Notes: a model not told the origin generated them from the letters alone. DNA of 64,000 nt from Laburnicola sp. R22_1 (GCA_014281115.1 JACONQ010000014.1:1426001-1490000); one strand, 5' to 3'; counted from the stretch's first letter, positions 21,690-34,284 are shown. Numbers and translations are program-made.

Positions 21690-21710
21690 TTTATAGTTAA
21701 GTAATATCTT
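21690..21710 (-). other. Deletion junction removing the integrase core of Gypsy copy A
   Basis: Sequence matching copy B at about 55,310 is joined directly to sequence matching copy B at about 56,500, so roughly 1.2 kb encoding the integrase is missing. The junction carries only a few bases of possible microhomology (TTAA). Confidence 0.7.
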
Positions 21711-22210
21711 CTTAGTTTCTATTATAGCAATAGGATTATTATTATTAGCGGCAAGTTTAATAATATAGTATAATATAGTTGCGAGCTATAGACTAAAATA
21801 ATAACTTTTATCTAATAAGGTATAGGTAGTAGTAATTACGTAATATAACCTCTTGCCTTTAAAGAGCTTTAGGCATAAGACTATCTAAACTTAGTATTAT
21901 TAATAGGTATTATTATTGCCTTTAGGTAAGTTGCCTAAATAGTGCGTTAAGGTATTAGATTTTATATTTTATTTACTAGGGCGGTACTAAATATAAAAGT
22001 TAAACTTAGCTAGAAACTCTACCTATTATACTTATTATTAATTAAGCTACTTACTAGTTATAAAGTACTATAAAGCGAGGTAATTAGTAATAATATTAAT
22101 AGAATTCTAAATATCGAATAGCTTAGATCTCTATTCTTTAAAGGCGTATATAATAGCTAGTAGCTTCTTATTATAGATTTTATAGTTACACTTTATAACA
22201 TTAGGAAAGT

Positions 22211-23128
22211 TTTTCTAGAGAGGCTACTTAACCGTGCACAGACGTGCGCAGATGTGCGCATACTTGCATATTTTTATATAAGTAATTTGCTAGCATAAAA
22301 AATGCTTAGAGATGCGTAGATATGCGCAGACTTACGCAGATATGCAAAAATAGTTTAAATAAGTAATTCTTTTAAAGCTTTATAACCTTTTTACTAGTAA
22401 AGCTATAATCTTAATTATTTAATAGATTTATAGAGAAAATACTAGTCTTTAAGTATATAATTTAAAAATACAATTTTTATTATATAATTAGTTAGTAATT
22501 AATAAAAAACTCTTTATTTTACTAGTTAATATATATATTACGTAATATTTATATATAAAAATATAGTACCAATAATATATTATTTAAACTTTTAATAAAG
22601 TTTTAATAAAAGTATAGTAGTTAAAAAGTTACTAAAGTTTATACTTTTTAAAATAGTGTTCTTAGTAAGCCACTAATTTTCGCATAATCTAATTCTTTTA
22701 AATAATTAAGAAACTATATTTTTCTATTTTTAAACCTACAAAATCTAGAATTTAGGGTTAGGTAGAAGTTCTATATAATATGCTAGTAATTAGTATTAAC
22801 TAGTAATTACTATCTAGTAAGAGACTTTAACTTTATACTTTAAAAATCTTTTTTTAAAAGCTTACTAAGCAGCTTACTAAGCTTTTTTTGCTTATTAATT
22901 AGTATTTTATAGGTAACATAGGCACCTAGAGTACCCTAGCTACCCTAGTTACTCTAGATACACTAGCGGTATAGGTGTATATTCTTACATAATCTTGCGC
23001 ATATACATACTAAGAAAAAAGTAGTATTACTAGTGCGCTCTAAGCGTATTTAGTGTATAGGCGTGCGTAGTCTTGCACAAAACTACTTAGGTGCTCTAGG
23101 TACTTATACACGCACAAAATCTTTTCTA
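22211..23128. mobile_element. Unclassified 0.9-kb insert in the RNase H region of Gypsy copy A
   Basis: Flanks match copy B contiguously around 53,640; the bases between have no counterpart there. Both ends hold GC-richer runs of repeated TGCGCAGA / TGTGCGCA words (22,230-22,345 and 22,990-23,110). No ORF is recognised and a target duplication is not clear; limits are approximate. Confidence 0.6.
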
Positions 23129-23389
23129 ATAAAGGTTTATTTTATATATTAAGTATATACTAGGCTATAGTATATTATACTTATTCTTTTATAATAGTAC
23201 TACTATAGTAACAAAGTTTAATATATTAGTCTCTAGTTAGATTTTCTTATCTAGGTTAAAATAAACTAGAATAGGTGCTATAGCAAAGGCCTACTTAAGT
23301 TCTTTAAATATAGTTACTATAGAAGTTCCTAGTTTAATAGGCTAGTCCTTTAGTATGTTACCTTTAGTTAGATTTATTAGTAGGCGAGC

Positions 23390-23980
23390 AATCTAACTAA
23401 AACCTTTAATAAATTATTAGTAGAAGTTTATAAAATCTAGAAAAGTCTATATATTTTTAAGTAACTATAGTAGCTACTCGTTATGTACTACCTAAACCTT
23501 TTTATAGTCTATTTTAATACCCTTAGTAGTTAGTATAATTCCTAGGTACTTAACCTTTTTAACTTTAAATTAACACTTATTAATATTTAGATATAGACTA
23601 GCTTATCTAAGTTTATTAACTATAGTCTATACATATTTAATATAATTCTTCTTAGTTTTACTATATATAAGTATATTGTCTAAGTAAGCTATATAGAAGT
23701 TATCTAGATATTATTATAACATTTTATTAATATATATTTAACAAGTACTAAGAGCTCTAGTAAGTCTAAATAATATAATAGTGTACTTATAAAGTCTATA
23801 ATAATATTTATAATAAACATAAATCTTATCTTGTTTATACACGCTAGCATGCTTTTTAATAATAGTAGTGTATTGTAATTACGCTTTATAATAGCGTTAA
23901 TTATATAATAATTAATATAAACGCGTAGTTAACTATCTAGTTTTTTAATAATAAGAATAGAAAATGTGTACTAAGATGTA
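23390..23980 (-). pseudogene. Gypsy reverse transcriptase (copy A), RIP-damaged
   Basis: Minus strand at about 23,640-23,710 reads FYIAYLDNILIYSKTKKNY; the catalytic YLDD has become YLDN. The upstream LSxLSIKKL region is at about 23,950. Frame interrupted by many stops. Same order and content as 52,740-53,340. Confidence 0.8.
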
Positions 23981-24930
23981 CTTATTTATAAAAACCCTTT
24001 TATAGTTATTTTATAAATATATTTCTTAACTACTATAGTCTCTAGTTATATAAGACTATATATATACAATTGTAAAACTTTATTATTAATAAGGTTAATA
24101 GTATAGTTAACTCTAGAATAATAGAAAGGTAACTTATTAGCTTTCTTTAAGTTAAAATACTAAGACTTATCTTATAACTATATAGGTAATAACTACCTTA
24201 TCTTATCTACTATTTAGGGCTTATTAGATAACTTTTTTATAAACTTGTTATAGTCTATCTAACTATACGTAGTAAGTTTTATAGTAGCATAAAATGTCTA
24301 TGCGTTCTAATCGCCTATTATTAGATTAGGTAGTTAACCTAGCTAGTCTTAGTTATAAGGCTCTAGCTAAGTAATAGAGTCTAGTTTATAGACTACTATT
24401 AGATAAGCTACCTAGCTAGTAATTAGACTAATATTCTTATAAGTTATTATGGATTATAATAAACTAGTAGGTAGCTTATTATAGTATATAGTTCTAGGTA
24501 GTATATTTTTAAGATAATAAACTAGATAATAATATGTATTTAATATTATAGATTAGTTATATAATCCTAGTTGTGGGTTATAAGTAAATATCTAATCTAT
24601 GCTAAGAATAATATTAAAAGAGCTAATATTAGTAATAAAATATATTATAGTGCTAGTATAAGTACTATATTATATTGTATAATTTACAGCTTAACTAATC
24701 TTGTCTATAACTTTGCTATCTATAAAATATAAGATAATTAGATTATTAATATAGTATAGTCTTAGCTAGTATTATTTAATATATAAAGAACTAATAAAAC
24801 TTATACTAGCTCTAGTGTTAGTAAGCTATTACGCCTTTGCCTATTTTTAAGATATAGCTAGTTTAACTAAATAAGTAAACTAGAGTTATTTAGTTTTATC
24901 TAGTTTGTCTATATTAATTGTAGAGATCTA

Positions 24931-26410
24931 CGGAGGTGCCTTTCAAAAGTTCTGTCTGCTAAGGAAAGCCACAACGCCACCAAAACGCCACATATTGCTG
25001 ATCTATCTAACTCGCTTTTCTCCTCTCCCTTTAAGGTACTCATTGCCACCTTTAAGCTTAATAATCTTAGGGATATGTTCAACAATACGCTCAATCTAAG
25101 CTTGTATCTTTGATTAAGGGAGGTCTCGCCAGCATCTCTCCCACGCCTTAATACCCTCTGCTCTTGATTAAGGAGCTCCCTTCTTTGTAGTCTCTCTCTT
25201 TATATAGAACTAGTATGGCTTAATGCAGTTGCAGTCTAGTGAGTTGCCACACCAGAGCAACTTTGTGACCTTGCACAGACTGTACACTGTATTCTGATAG
25301 TGGTGTGCATGCGCAGGTGCCTTATCCTCTATTACCACAGTCTGTGGCCTATCCTTCATACACTCCTGCGCGAAGGGCAGAAGCTTAGGGATAAGAACGC
25401 ACGTCTGGTATCGCCACCAATCAATGCCTCCACCAGAGTTGCGTACGAGCTTGCCATTCTTGGCTGTCCATTTCCATTAAGGTTTCTTGCCTGGCTTGTT
25501 GCGTAGTCCTGTCCTCCTTATAGCTATGTTCAGCTCCCACTTATCTCGCATTAAAGGCTCGAGCTTAGCGTTTAGCTTACTAATCCTTTGAGCAGCTATC
25601 TGCTTCTCTACCTTAGTCTCTGGCTTATAGACATAGCAAGGACCCTTCTTGTCGTACGTAAAGCAGCCCCAGAACATGAACTTAGAGTATCCCTTCTATC
25701 TCTCACGTATACAGCTCTTGACTACGCGCTTCTTAGGTCTTCTCCATATTCTGTATCCACTATAGCGATAACCAAGAACAATAGAAGTCTTATCTGTCTA
25801 TATAACGTTCTTCTAATTCTTAAGCGTCTAAGTAACGTGCTTAAGCGCCTACTTTAATCTCTTAGTCCTCATCTTCTGTGTCAACCCAGGCTTCCTTGTT
25901 GGCTTTATCTTATGGTATCTAGCCTCTCTTAAGACTCGCCAGACAGTAGTAGCTAAGAGATCTATCCCTCACAGACTAAGCCCACCAGCTACGTCAGCGC
26001 AGGTCTTTTCACGTCCATATCTGTCGCGGCATACTTGTTATAATACCTCCTCCTTAACCTCCTACGTCTGTTTGGATAGGCGCCCAGAGCAAGGAGCGTC
26101 TTGAACGTGGTGTGGGAGGATCTTAAGAGGCAGAACGTTGGGCTCGAAGCCAGCAGCAATAGCTCGGCTGTAGATACAATCAATTGTGCGTGGTTTGATG
26201 CTAGTGAGCTCTAAGACTTAAGAGGTTAACTTGCCAACAGATAGTGATTTAAGAGTAACAACAAGAGTACGCGTATACACGTCAGTATTAGGGGCCATGG
26301 TTAATTAGAAGAGAGATCAGATTGCTCCTATCTCAAGTATTTTAGTGCCAAGAGCTGGGCGTTGTGGTAGCGCTTTTAGCGTCAGACAGAACTTTTGAAA
26401 GGCACCTCCG
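24931..26410 (-). mobile_element. Tc1/mariner element inserted in Gypsy copy A
   Basis: 1,480 bp with 28-bp perfect terminal inverted repeats beginning CGGAGGTGCCTTTCAAAAGT, flanked by TA target duplications at 24,929-24,930 and 26,411-26,412. Base composition is clearly less AT-rich than the surrounding Gypsy sequence. Removing it restores the Gypsy alignment. It encodes a degraded transposase on the minus strand. Confidence 0.93.
25003..26298 (-). pseudogene. Tc1/mariner-type transposase, inactivated by stops
   Basis: The frame runs from ATGGCCCCTAATAC at 26,298 to a TAG at 25,003, 431 codons, with multiple in-frame TAG/TAA. Typical fungal Tc1 segments are visible: MFWGCFTYDKKGPCYVY, DKWELNIAIRRTGLR, VIEDKAPAHAHHYQ and YIKRETTKKGAP. 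The second catalytic Asp (IEDKAPAH) is intact, but the last catalytic acid in 'NxIEPxWF' is Lys (NCIKPYWF), a single G-to-A change that would abolish catalysis on its own. Confidence 0.88.
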
Positions 26411-26768
26411 TACTATATATGCTATAGGTTAAGATCTAGTTCTATATCTAATTTAAACTTATTAATCTTTTGTTATACTACTGTAAGGTTCTTTTATATA
26501 TACTATTATTATTACTCTATTACGCGATTTTACTCAAGAGCTACTAAAAATATAACTTATTCTTATAGTCCTAACCTTAATATATGTCTAGGTTATTATT
26601 AGCTAGGTTTTTAGGTTTAGATAACTTACTATAAGAGCTATTATATCTATATATTCTATATAGTTAGTTAGGGTTTATCTAAATAGCGTAGATATATTGC
26701 GCGTCTTTATAATTAATAGGGCCTAAGAGGATAATATAGAAATACTTAATATTGTTTGCTAGAGTAAT

Positions 26769-27057
26769 TATCCGTACACTGCACGGACAAGGGCACCTAA
26801 GAGTGTTGAGATTTTAATATTGCCGCACGATGGCATTACGTGAGAATCACGTAATGCCTGTGCGCCGCGGTCCGTGCGCTATAGGATCTTCTCCTTTCTA
26901 TCCGCACCCTCTCTAGAGACAAGCAATTAATACCAAGTTATTCTGTTATGTTATTTTCTTTTTCTTGTACGATCGCCCTATACACCCTTTACGCTTACTA
27001 GTATAGAGGATTAGAATTTAATATCTATATAGCTAGCTATAGAGTACTTATTTAATA
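26769..27057 (+). repeat. 5' LTR of the Copia element
   Basis: 289 bp; starts TATCCGTACACTG (TG changed to TA) and ends TATTTAATA. It is less AT-shifted than the 3' LTR: CCGTACACTGCACGG here reads CTATATACTATATAGG-like at 33,992. Confidence 0.9.
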
Positions 27058-27119
27058 CTAATTAGTAGTTAACTAATTCTTAACTACAAATTGGCAAGAG
27101 TAAAAATAGATCGCACGAG

Positions 27120-27475
27120 TTGTTATTAGCTATATAATTTATTTCGCATACCCTATTCTCTATATATAAGAGGATAGCAGACTAAAAAAAAACTTTATAG
27201 AGTTAGTAAGTAGATATTACTATTGTATAAAATAAAGGAAGCGATTATATAAGACATTATTAGCTATATAATTTATTTTATTATACTCTATTCTCTATAC
27301 GTAAGAGGATAGCAGATTAAACCTTTATAAAGTTAGTAAGTAGATGTCGCTGCTATATAAAATATAGGAAGCGATTATACAAGACGTATAAAACCTATCC
27401 TTATTTATAGAAATAGCAGATTAACTCTTTTATTAAGTTAGTAAGTAGATATCGCTACTATATAAGATTTAAGAA
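27120..27475 (+). repeat. Three imperfect tandem copies (about 120 bp) in the Copia leader
   Basis: Each copy contains AGAGGATAGCAGA (or a variant), GTTAGTAAGTAGATATC and AAGGAAGCGATTATA-like words in the same order, between the 5' LTR and gag. Confidence 0.75.
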
Positions 27476-27589
27476 GAGATAGTGCACTAAGCACACTACT
27501 AGTAACTGTATAAAGATATGGTTAGATAATAATAAACTCTAATAAAGCGCAACTCTCTATACAACTAACCTATTAAACAAACTAGTTAC

Positions 27590-29250
27590 GTAATGGCTAC
27601 CCCTACTATCTTGTAAGAAGCCTTTATCGTCTTACACAAAGTTTCTATCGCCTTATAAGATAACACTAATATGCCTAAGTATACTAGACTATATAATTAG
27701 TATATTAAAGAAATAGAAATATTAGAGAAAACACTACGTAAGAGAACAAGACCTATGTATTAGAATAATAAGATTAATATAGTAAACAATCCTTCTTAGT
27801 TAGAAATACAATTGTATACGGCATATACTATTGCTAAGTATTATACGTTATACTAGAAAGAGACAGCTTTCTTAGAGCTATTCTAGAAAGACTTTAAAGA
27901 ATAGGAAAAATACTATTTTTTAGAGTTAGGCTGTGCGTATAAGAGAGAGCTTATAGCAGTCTTAAGAAAAAAGAATATTAAGCTAAGGATAGATGCTAGA
28001 GCTATAAATACTAGCAAACTATATAAAGTAGCCTAAGGCAATATAGATACTACTTATATAACACTGCCTTTGCTAGCTCGCTTAACTCCTTATACGTAAA
28101 CACTAAGGCTAATCTTAAAGATACCTAAGCTAGTTAGACTATTGCATAAACCTAAATAGAGTACGCCGCTGCTACTATAGGCACCTATATAGCTGTAGAT
28201 CCCTATAGATATCTTAAGAGAACCTTCGTATAAGTACTAAAGACAATTCTATTTGTACGAACAACTAAATAAATCACCACTCTTCGCACATAGTACCCAA
28301 CTACTATTTTGCCTACCTGCTTGCGATTATTAAACGCTGTATAGAATAGAGCCACTACTAGTTAAATGCGAATTATAGACACTATACTAATCTATACAAA
28401 CTAAGCCTATGCTAGAATCTAACCTATATAAGCTTCTATCCAAGTACAACCTACCTTCTTAGAGAATTCTAGCTAATAAGATAATCTAATTTTAAAAGGC
28501 ATAGAACAAGAATAATAACTATACTAGAGTTCTATATAATATTTTAGCAGACAAGACTAGAATTTTTATAGATCTATGCAGACGCCTAGATATTGCTAAG
28601 GATTAATACCTAGATATCTTTTTAGATATTCTTACTAGCCGTGTGGCACAGTATTACCTCCATACTATTTATTCTGGACAATTGTGGAAGTCCTTGTACG
28701 AAGTACTTAATAGTTACTTTAATACTACTATTAACTATAACTAGTATTAGACAGACTGGACCACAATAACTTTCGCATAATGCCAGCGTAAGAACCCTAA
28801 TAAAAGTCTGTACGAAGTTCTAGAGGCAATAATTAACAGGCTTATTCTTGCATAGAGAGTATTAGGTGCGAACTTTGCTAGGGAAATTCCTCTCTATACT
28901 ACTATTATATAAGTATGCCGCGGACACCTAGAGCTAGAGTAGGCTATATTTACCCCTAAGCCTACTTGTGAAGCTCTATTTACTAATCTCTATGCGTTAA
29001 TCTAAGTTGCAATTAATCGCCAATCTAATTAGCACTTATAAGAGGCTAATATATACTACACTAATTGCAAATATAACTTTCCTATATAAAGAGGCAGACT
29101 ACTAGTTCCTTATAGATAAGGATTTCGCGGATAATTTATACTATTATTATCGCGATTTAGATTCTAATTAAACAATATTTATATAAGACTAAAGAAGTGT
29201 TTTGTGTGCTATAAGGAAGGTTATTAGTCTTCTAACCATCTGCGCGATAA
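27590..29250 (+). pseudogene. Copia gag-like region with zinc knuckle
   Basis: From ATGGCTACCCCTACTATC at 27,590 the frame reads MATPTIL then a Lys/Arg-rich stretch (LEKTLRKRTRP). A CCHC-like knuckle follows at about 29,200 (CFVCYKEGYxSSNHLRDK). Many stops. Gag would form the cytoplasmic particle. Confidence 0.65.
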
Positions 29251-29879
29251 GGCAGTATATTACCTTCTATAAAGAGTATAATAATAAAACGCCTTCGTAC
29301 AAAACTATTCAGTCCTATATTTAGGACATAGAAGGGTATAATAATAAGGAACCTACTTTGCACGAAGAAGAGGAGCAGAGTAAAGATAATAAGAATGGTA
29401 ATAATTAAGTATCCTACCTGACTACTGCTGCCTATCTTTACCGTATAACTGGCGAACACATCTATAAGATAGAGCCAGAGGAGTGTGTAGAATAGTTTAT
29501 TCTTAAAGAGTAATACTATACAATATACTAAGGTAAACTATAGAATATAGGTATAGTAAGAATTTCTACTATTAGCAAAGCATAGCTAGAGGCATACGTA
29601 TAAGAGAACCCCTATACGAAGATTAATTAGACACCTAGCAATACTAATATTAGCTATAGAGGTTAGAATCTATAAGAATCTCTAGGAACTATATAAATTA
29701 CAAATCTAATAGAAATAGTTACCTACTATATCCTAGACACTCTAACACTATTCCTGCTATTACTAGTAGATGCTAACAGGTTAGGTGCCTACTTTAGTAA
29801 TGTTCTAGATATTATTATATAAAAGGATAGCATAACTATACCTATTGTACGCAAATAGGAACACCCTTTCTTTAATGTT

Positions 29880-30900
29880 AGTAAGAAAGAAACTGCGTTC
29901 TTCTTTACTAAATAAGAACTCTGTCGCCTTTATTAATAATTTAAATATTCCTATATAAAAAGACTTTATAGGATACTTACTAACGCTAGCTATAAAGTAG
30001 ATGCCACTATACTAAACAAAATTTAGAAGTTTTGCCACCACTATTAATTGCATAGATAAGTCCCGCGTCGCTTTAAGTTTACTATTAAGGATAACACCCA
30101 CTTTAACTATAAGATTATTATTAATATTATATGTATTAGAACTAGAGACGCACTATATATTATAGATATAGATATATTATTTTAAGCTGTAATCTTCTTA
30201 AAATTAATGTCTACATAAGATGCGTAGGAAGCCCTCTATAGATACTAAATTAATGTCTACTAAGGTTTATCTAACTATATTATATATAGCCTAGGTACGA
30301 ACTTTGTATTAGATAAGTTTAGGAACTACGCAAAGATTATTAGTATAACCTATAGGCAGATGCCTATAGAAGCATATTAAGTAATAGAGAAGATTAAGCG
30401 TTTACACACATCTTTCTATAGAGCCTTTAATATTCTTAAGACTAAACTAGGAGATTGTATAGATAAGAAGAATATTCTCTAGATAGCTATTAAAGCTATT
30501 AATAACACTATAGGCCTAGATAGCCTTATACCCACACTACTAGTCTTTAGCACATATTCTAGAATTAGTATAGATTCTTTCCTATCGCCTAATATTATCG
30601 TATGTACAAATATTGTACAAAAGGCAATAAAGATATTATAGAAGAAAAGAGATAAGACTAATATTAATTATGTGCTAAACCCCTGTAATAGTCTATTAGT
30701 AGCACACGAAGCCCTTAAGCTCCTACTTAGATCTAAGATTATAGTCTAGAGAGAGAAAGGTAGATAGACAGGCCTATATAAGATTAAGAATATTAAGGAC
30801 AAAGATATAATCCTTAACCTAGGGAATAGTCTAGTAAAGTTTCGCTGTACGTAAGTTAAGCTATACTATTGCATAAAAAATTACACTCTTTTACTATTAT
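29880..30900 (+). pseudogene. Copia integrase region, RIP-damaged
   Basis: Reads SVTYRQMPIEAY-like SITYRQMPIEAY, RLHTSFYRAFNILKTKLGD, IAIKAINNTIGLDSLIPTLL and then the GAG-pre-integrase C-terminal part EALKLLLRSKIIV and LVKFRCTxVKLYY. This is the fungal Copia integrase C-terminal half and lies before the reverse transcriptase, as expected for Copia. Confidence 0.75.
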
Positions 30901-31129
30901 ATAAAGCAAATAATATCGCCCCTATGCAAAGAAATTCTCTAGAGAAGAGGAAGAGAGGCCGCCTAAGGAAGGATGCTGTATTCCTTACCTAGAAGGAGAC
31001 AAGTAATTAGGAACTATCTCTAAAGCTCTGTGCGGAAGGTATAATTACAATACCTAGAGCACCTTTTAAAGAATCTAATTGTATAGAAATGGACGCTCTT
31101 ATCGCCAATAGCATATTTAAGATTCTTTT

Positions 31130-31900
31130 CTTTAATCTATCTAAGTATAAGGGCAGAATCTTTAATCTCCGCCTTATATAAGAAGTTAAGGACAAGACTA
31201 CTTAACTGTATAAGAAATTTCGCCTTGTGTTTGCTAGCTACTCTAATAAGGAAAAGGATAAAATTCTTACCTAATTACCTACTATCTAAAGAATAAGCCA
31301 GCGCCTACTCCTTATATTAGGAGTAAGCCTTTAGGTAATATATAGAATGTATTTTAAACTATAAGACATTATCTAGGCCTATATTTAGTCTACTAATAAA
31401 CTAAACTACACGCTCTATACTAGACTACCTAAGGAACTACGCATAAACTTTTTACAAGACATAATCTTTTGTATTATATAACTACTCTATAGTGTAGCTA
31501 AATTAGGTCTTTACTAGTTTAAGACCTACCATAACTATTATAAAGAGAAACTTAGTATAATAACTTTGTTGTACAACTTATATCTGCTTATTACTAATAA
31601 ATGAGAGCACACCTTTAGAATTACTAGCCTTTAGATAGATAATACTCTTAGTATTATTAATAAGAACTTTGCATAAAGAAAAGAAGAAGAGCTAAAGATA
31701 GTAGCCTTCTATATAAAGAACAAGACTATCCTTACTAAGGACCAACCTATTAAGTTTAATAGTGGAAGAATTTGGCTTATTTATAACACTGTGGTTCTTA
31801 TATAGAAAGGGCAAGCAAAGGGCCTTTGCATAATTAACCCTAAAGATAAGAATGTCACTTAGAGGTATATAGAGTAGCGTGCGAGAGACGCCTATATCGT
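31130..31900 (+). pseudogene. Copia reverse transcriptase, RIP-damaged
   Basis: Recognisable order: SKYKGRIFNLRLIxEVKDK, LVFASYSNKEKDKILT, QRLLLILGVSL, AYIQSTNKLNYTLYTRLPKEL, LLYSVAKLGLY and ITSLxIDNTLSI, the last being a changed catalytic 'QTDDTLFL'. Stops occur throughout. Confidence 0.85.
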
Positions 31901-31929
31901 ATCTGTGTACTAACTAGAAGCTGTATTTA

Positions 31930-32600
31930 ATTAGTCTATTGCCGCTTAGACTATATCACTCTTATACAAAGATATTAAGGCATTAAACATACAAATCTAA
32001 TAGTAGATTAATAATAGTAAGCGCGGTCACACCTTTATACTATTGGATCTTTAATGCGCAAAGCTGTTTATCTTTACTAATGGCTTATTTGCTAATAATA
32101 AGGACCTAAGCTCATAGCTAGAATTTCTAATCGCTCTAGGCAATAAGTATTATATAGGTAATAGCGATAACTTTAAGATTCTAGCAAATATTATACACTA
32201 GAATTTAGCTAAGTGTAAGAGAGTAATAAGGAGCATTCTTACTAGTAAGCTGTATAGTATAGTAGGAGGGTTTAACAATGCTATTACTATTAGTATAACT
32301 CTTTAGAAGATTGTACGCACGCTTAGTCTATCGCTAATTTCTATAGTTGTCTGTATAGATTTAAAGTCCCTCTATAACTGCCTTGTACGACTAGGAACCA
32401 CGAATAAGAAGCGCCTTATAATTAATATTATATCACTTCGCGAATTGTATAAGCACCACGAGATCTCTAAGATTAGATAGATTAATAGGAAGGACAATCC
32501 TGCTAATGCCTGTATAAAGAAGGCCCCAAACTAGGCTCTAGAGTCCTTAATCTCTAGCAACACCTTAACAATTACTATTAAAGTATTAGTGGATTGCCTT
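31930..32600 (+). pseudogene. Copia RNase H, RIP-damaged
   Basis: Reads SKRGHTFILLDL, AKLFIFTNGLFANNKDLSS, KCKRVIRSILTSKLYSIVGG and VVCIDLKSLYNCLVRLGTT, then NRKDNPANACIKKAPN. Matches the fungal Copia RNase H with the first catalytic Asp changed to Asn (TNGLFANN for 'VDGSFANN'). Confidence 0.85.
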
Positions 32601-33990
32601 AAGCCCGCCCGCGCGAGCTCTTCCTAGCCTTTATATAGGACTATTTCCTTATTATTTATTTATTCTTTTGCGTGATACATTTATTTAATTCTTTTCGTAC
32701 GCATATATTACTTAAAAATGCGCTTTTTTTTCCTATCTATTTATTTGCACAGAAAGAGAAGAGACACAGCACATATTTATTTAGAGAAGAGTTTTTTATT
32801 TTAGTACTTATAGATAATGTCTAGAAGTGTCTATTCTACTATTTAGCCCTATCCTGTACGATAATTGCACCTAGCACTATGGCTCTGCCACACGTAAGAA
32901 CCGCACGATTCCGCCTAGAAGTTTGCTACTGTACAACACTTAGTAAAGGGCCTAGGGTCAGAGTTATTGCCATAGCGGTGAGCGCACGCAGTGCCCCTAA
33001 GGAAACTACGCAACTAGATAAGGAGCGCGCGAAAGTAGCCCTTGCGCTAAATAAGCTTAGCAACCCATAGACGCAGGTCTATACTAGCTATAAGAATAAT
33101 ATTAATATTGTGCAAAGACAGATATGCGACACGCAATTTCTTAGCCTATTTTTTATAGTTAGTATTTGTATAAAAGTAAAGAATAGAGGAACTTATATTA
33201 ATAGAGATGCCCTAGATAAATATATAGTTTGTCTAGGAACTAATTAGGAGGGTGATTCGCATTCTTCTATCTAGAAGAGCCGCTATAGTGACATTAAAGC
33301 TAGGGAGGCCTAGCTAGTTAAGACCTACTAGTATAAGCGCTATTGTCTATACTAAATTAGCGTTATATAGAGACAAGACATTATATAATAAGGGACACAA
33401 TTTAGCACTATACAAAATAGAGAATTAGCTTAATAAAAAGAAAAAAGAGCTAGGAAGAAGAGATACGTATAGAGAGATGTTCGAAGTAAAGAATAAGAGA
33501 GAGAAGAATAGAGGGAGAAAAGCCCACCTTATATGCCTTTCCCTTCTGTCCAGAGCCTTAATTCCTACCCCTTATTAGCATTTGTCTTCTCCTTATCTAA
33601 CGTTGTACAATTGCCCAATATCGCTGCCTAAATAGATAAGATAACTAGGTTTACCTATTATATAAGAAATAAACTAAGCAAAAGAACTCTATATAAACAA
33701 TATATTATTGCTATAATCTTATTATTAACTGCGCAATCTTACCCTTAACCGCTATTAGCCAGATCGCTACTCTACTACTAATAAGTCTAATTGCGCCTCT
33801 AATAAATGGCAGCAAAGTATAATAAATAGTTACTTAATAGAATCTTTTTATTAACTAGAGTAAACTAGCTAGAGTAGAAGGCGTATAGATAGAGGAATAA
33901 TAAATAGATAGGGTAAATATTAGCAAGTAGATAGTTTGTGCGGAGGAAGGAAGAACTACTAATAGTAACCTTAAAACAAAAGGTTGCTAG
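32601..33990 (+). other. Copia 3' extension without pol homology
   Basis: About 1.4 kb between RNase H and the 3' LTR. It holds a 63-codon stop-free frame at 32,879-33,070 (MALPHVRTARFRLEVCYC) with fairly GC-rich codons, but no known domain. Part of this stretch is conserved, inverted, at 40,359-41,068, so it belongs to the element family rather than to another insertion. Confidence 0.6.
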
Positions 33991-34279
33991 TGTCTATATA
34001 CTATATAGGAAAGGGCATCTAAGAGTGTTAAGGTTTTAATATTACTACACGATGGCATTATGTGGAGATTACGTGATGCCTATACGCTATGGCCTATACG
34101 CCGCAGGATCTTCTTCTTTCTATTCGCACCCTCTCTAGAGACAAGTAATTAATACTAAGTCGTTCTGTTATGTTATTTTCTTTTCCTTATATAATCGCTC
34201 CGTACACCCTCCACGCTTACCAGTATAGAGAATTAGAATTTAATGTCTATATAGCTAGCTGTAGAGTATCTATTTAATA
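33991..34279 (+). repeat. 3' LTR of the Copia element
   Basis: 289 bp, starts TGTCTATATACT and ends TATTTAATA, directly followed by the GTAAT target duplication. Confidence 0.9.
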
Positions 34280-34284
34280 GTAAT

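Larger units (their letters stand above)
26769..34279 (+). mobile_element. Complete Ty1/Copia element nested in Gypsy copy A
   Basis: 7,511 bp with 289-bp LTRs (26,769-27,057 and 33,991-34,279) and a perfect 5-bp target duplication GTAAT (26,764-26,768 and 34,280-34,284). Internal order on the plus strand is gag, zinc knuckle, protease region, integrase, reverse transcriptase, RNase H, the Copia order. Reading frames are broken by stops at Gln/Trp positions. About 1.4 kb without pol homology separates RNase H from the 3' LTR. The insertion point lies in the gag region of Gypsy copy A, which realigns with copy B when this element is removed. Confidence 0.92.
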
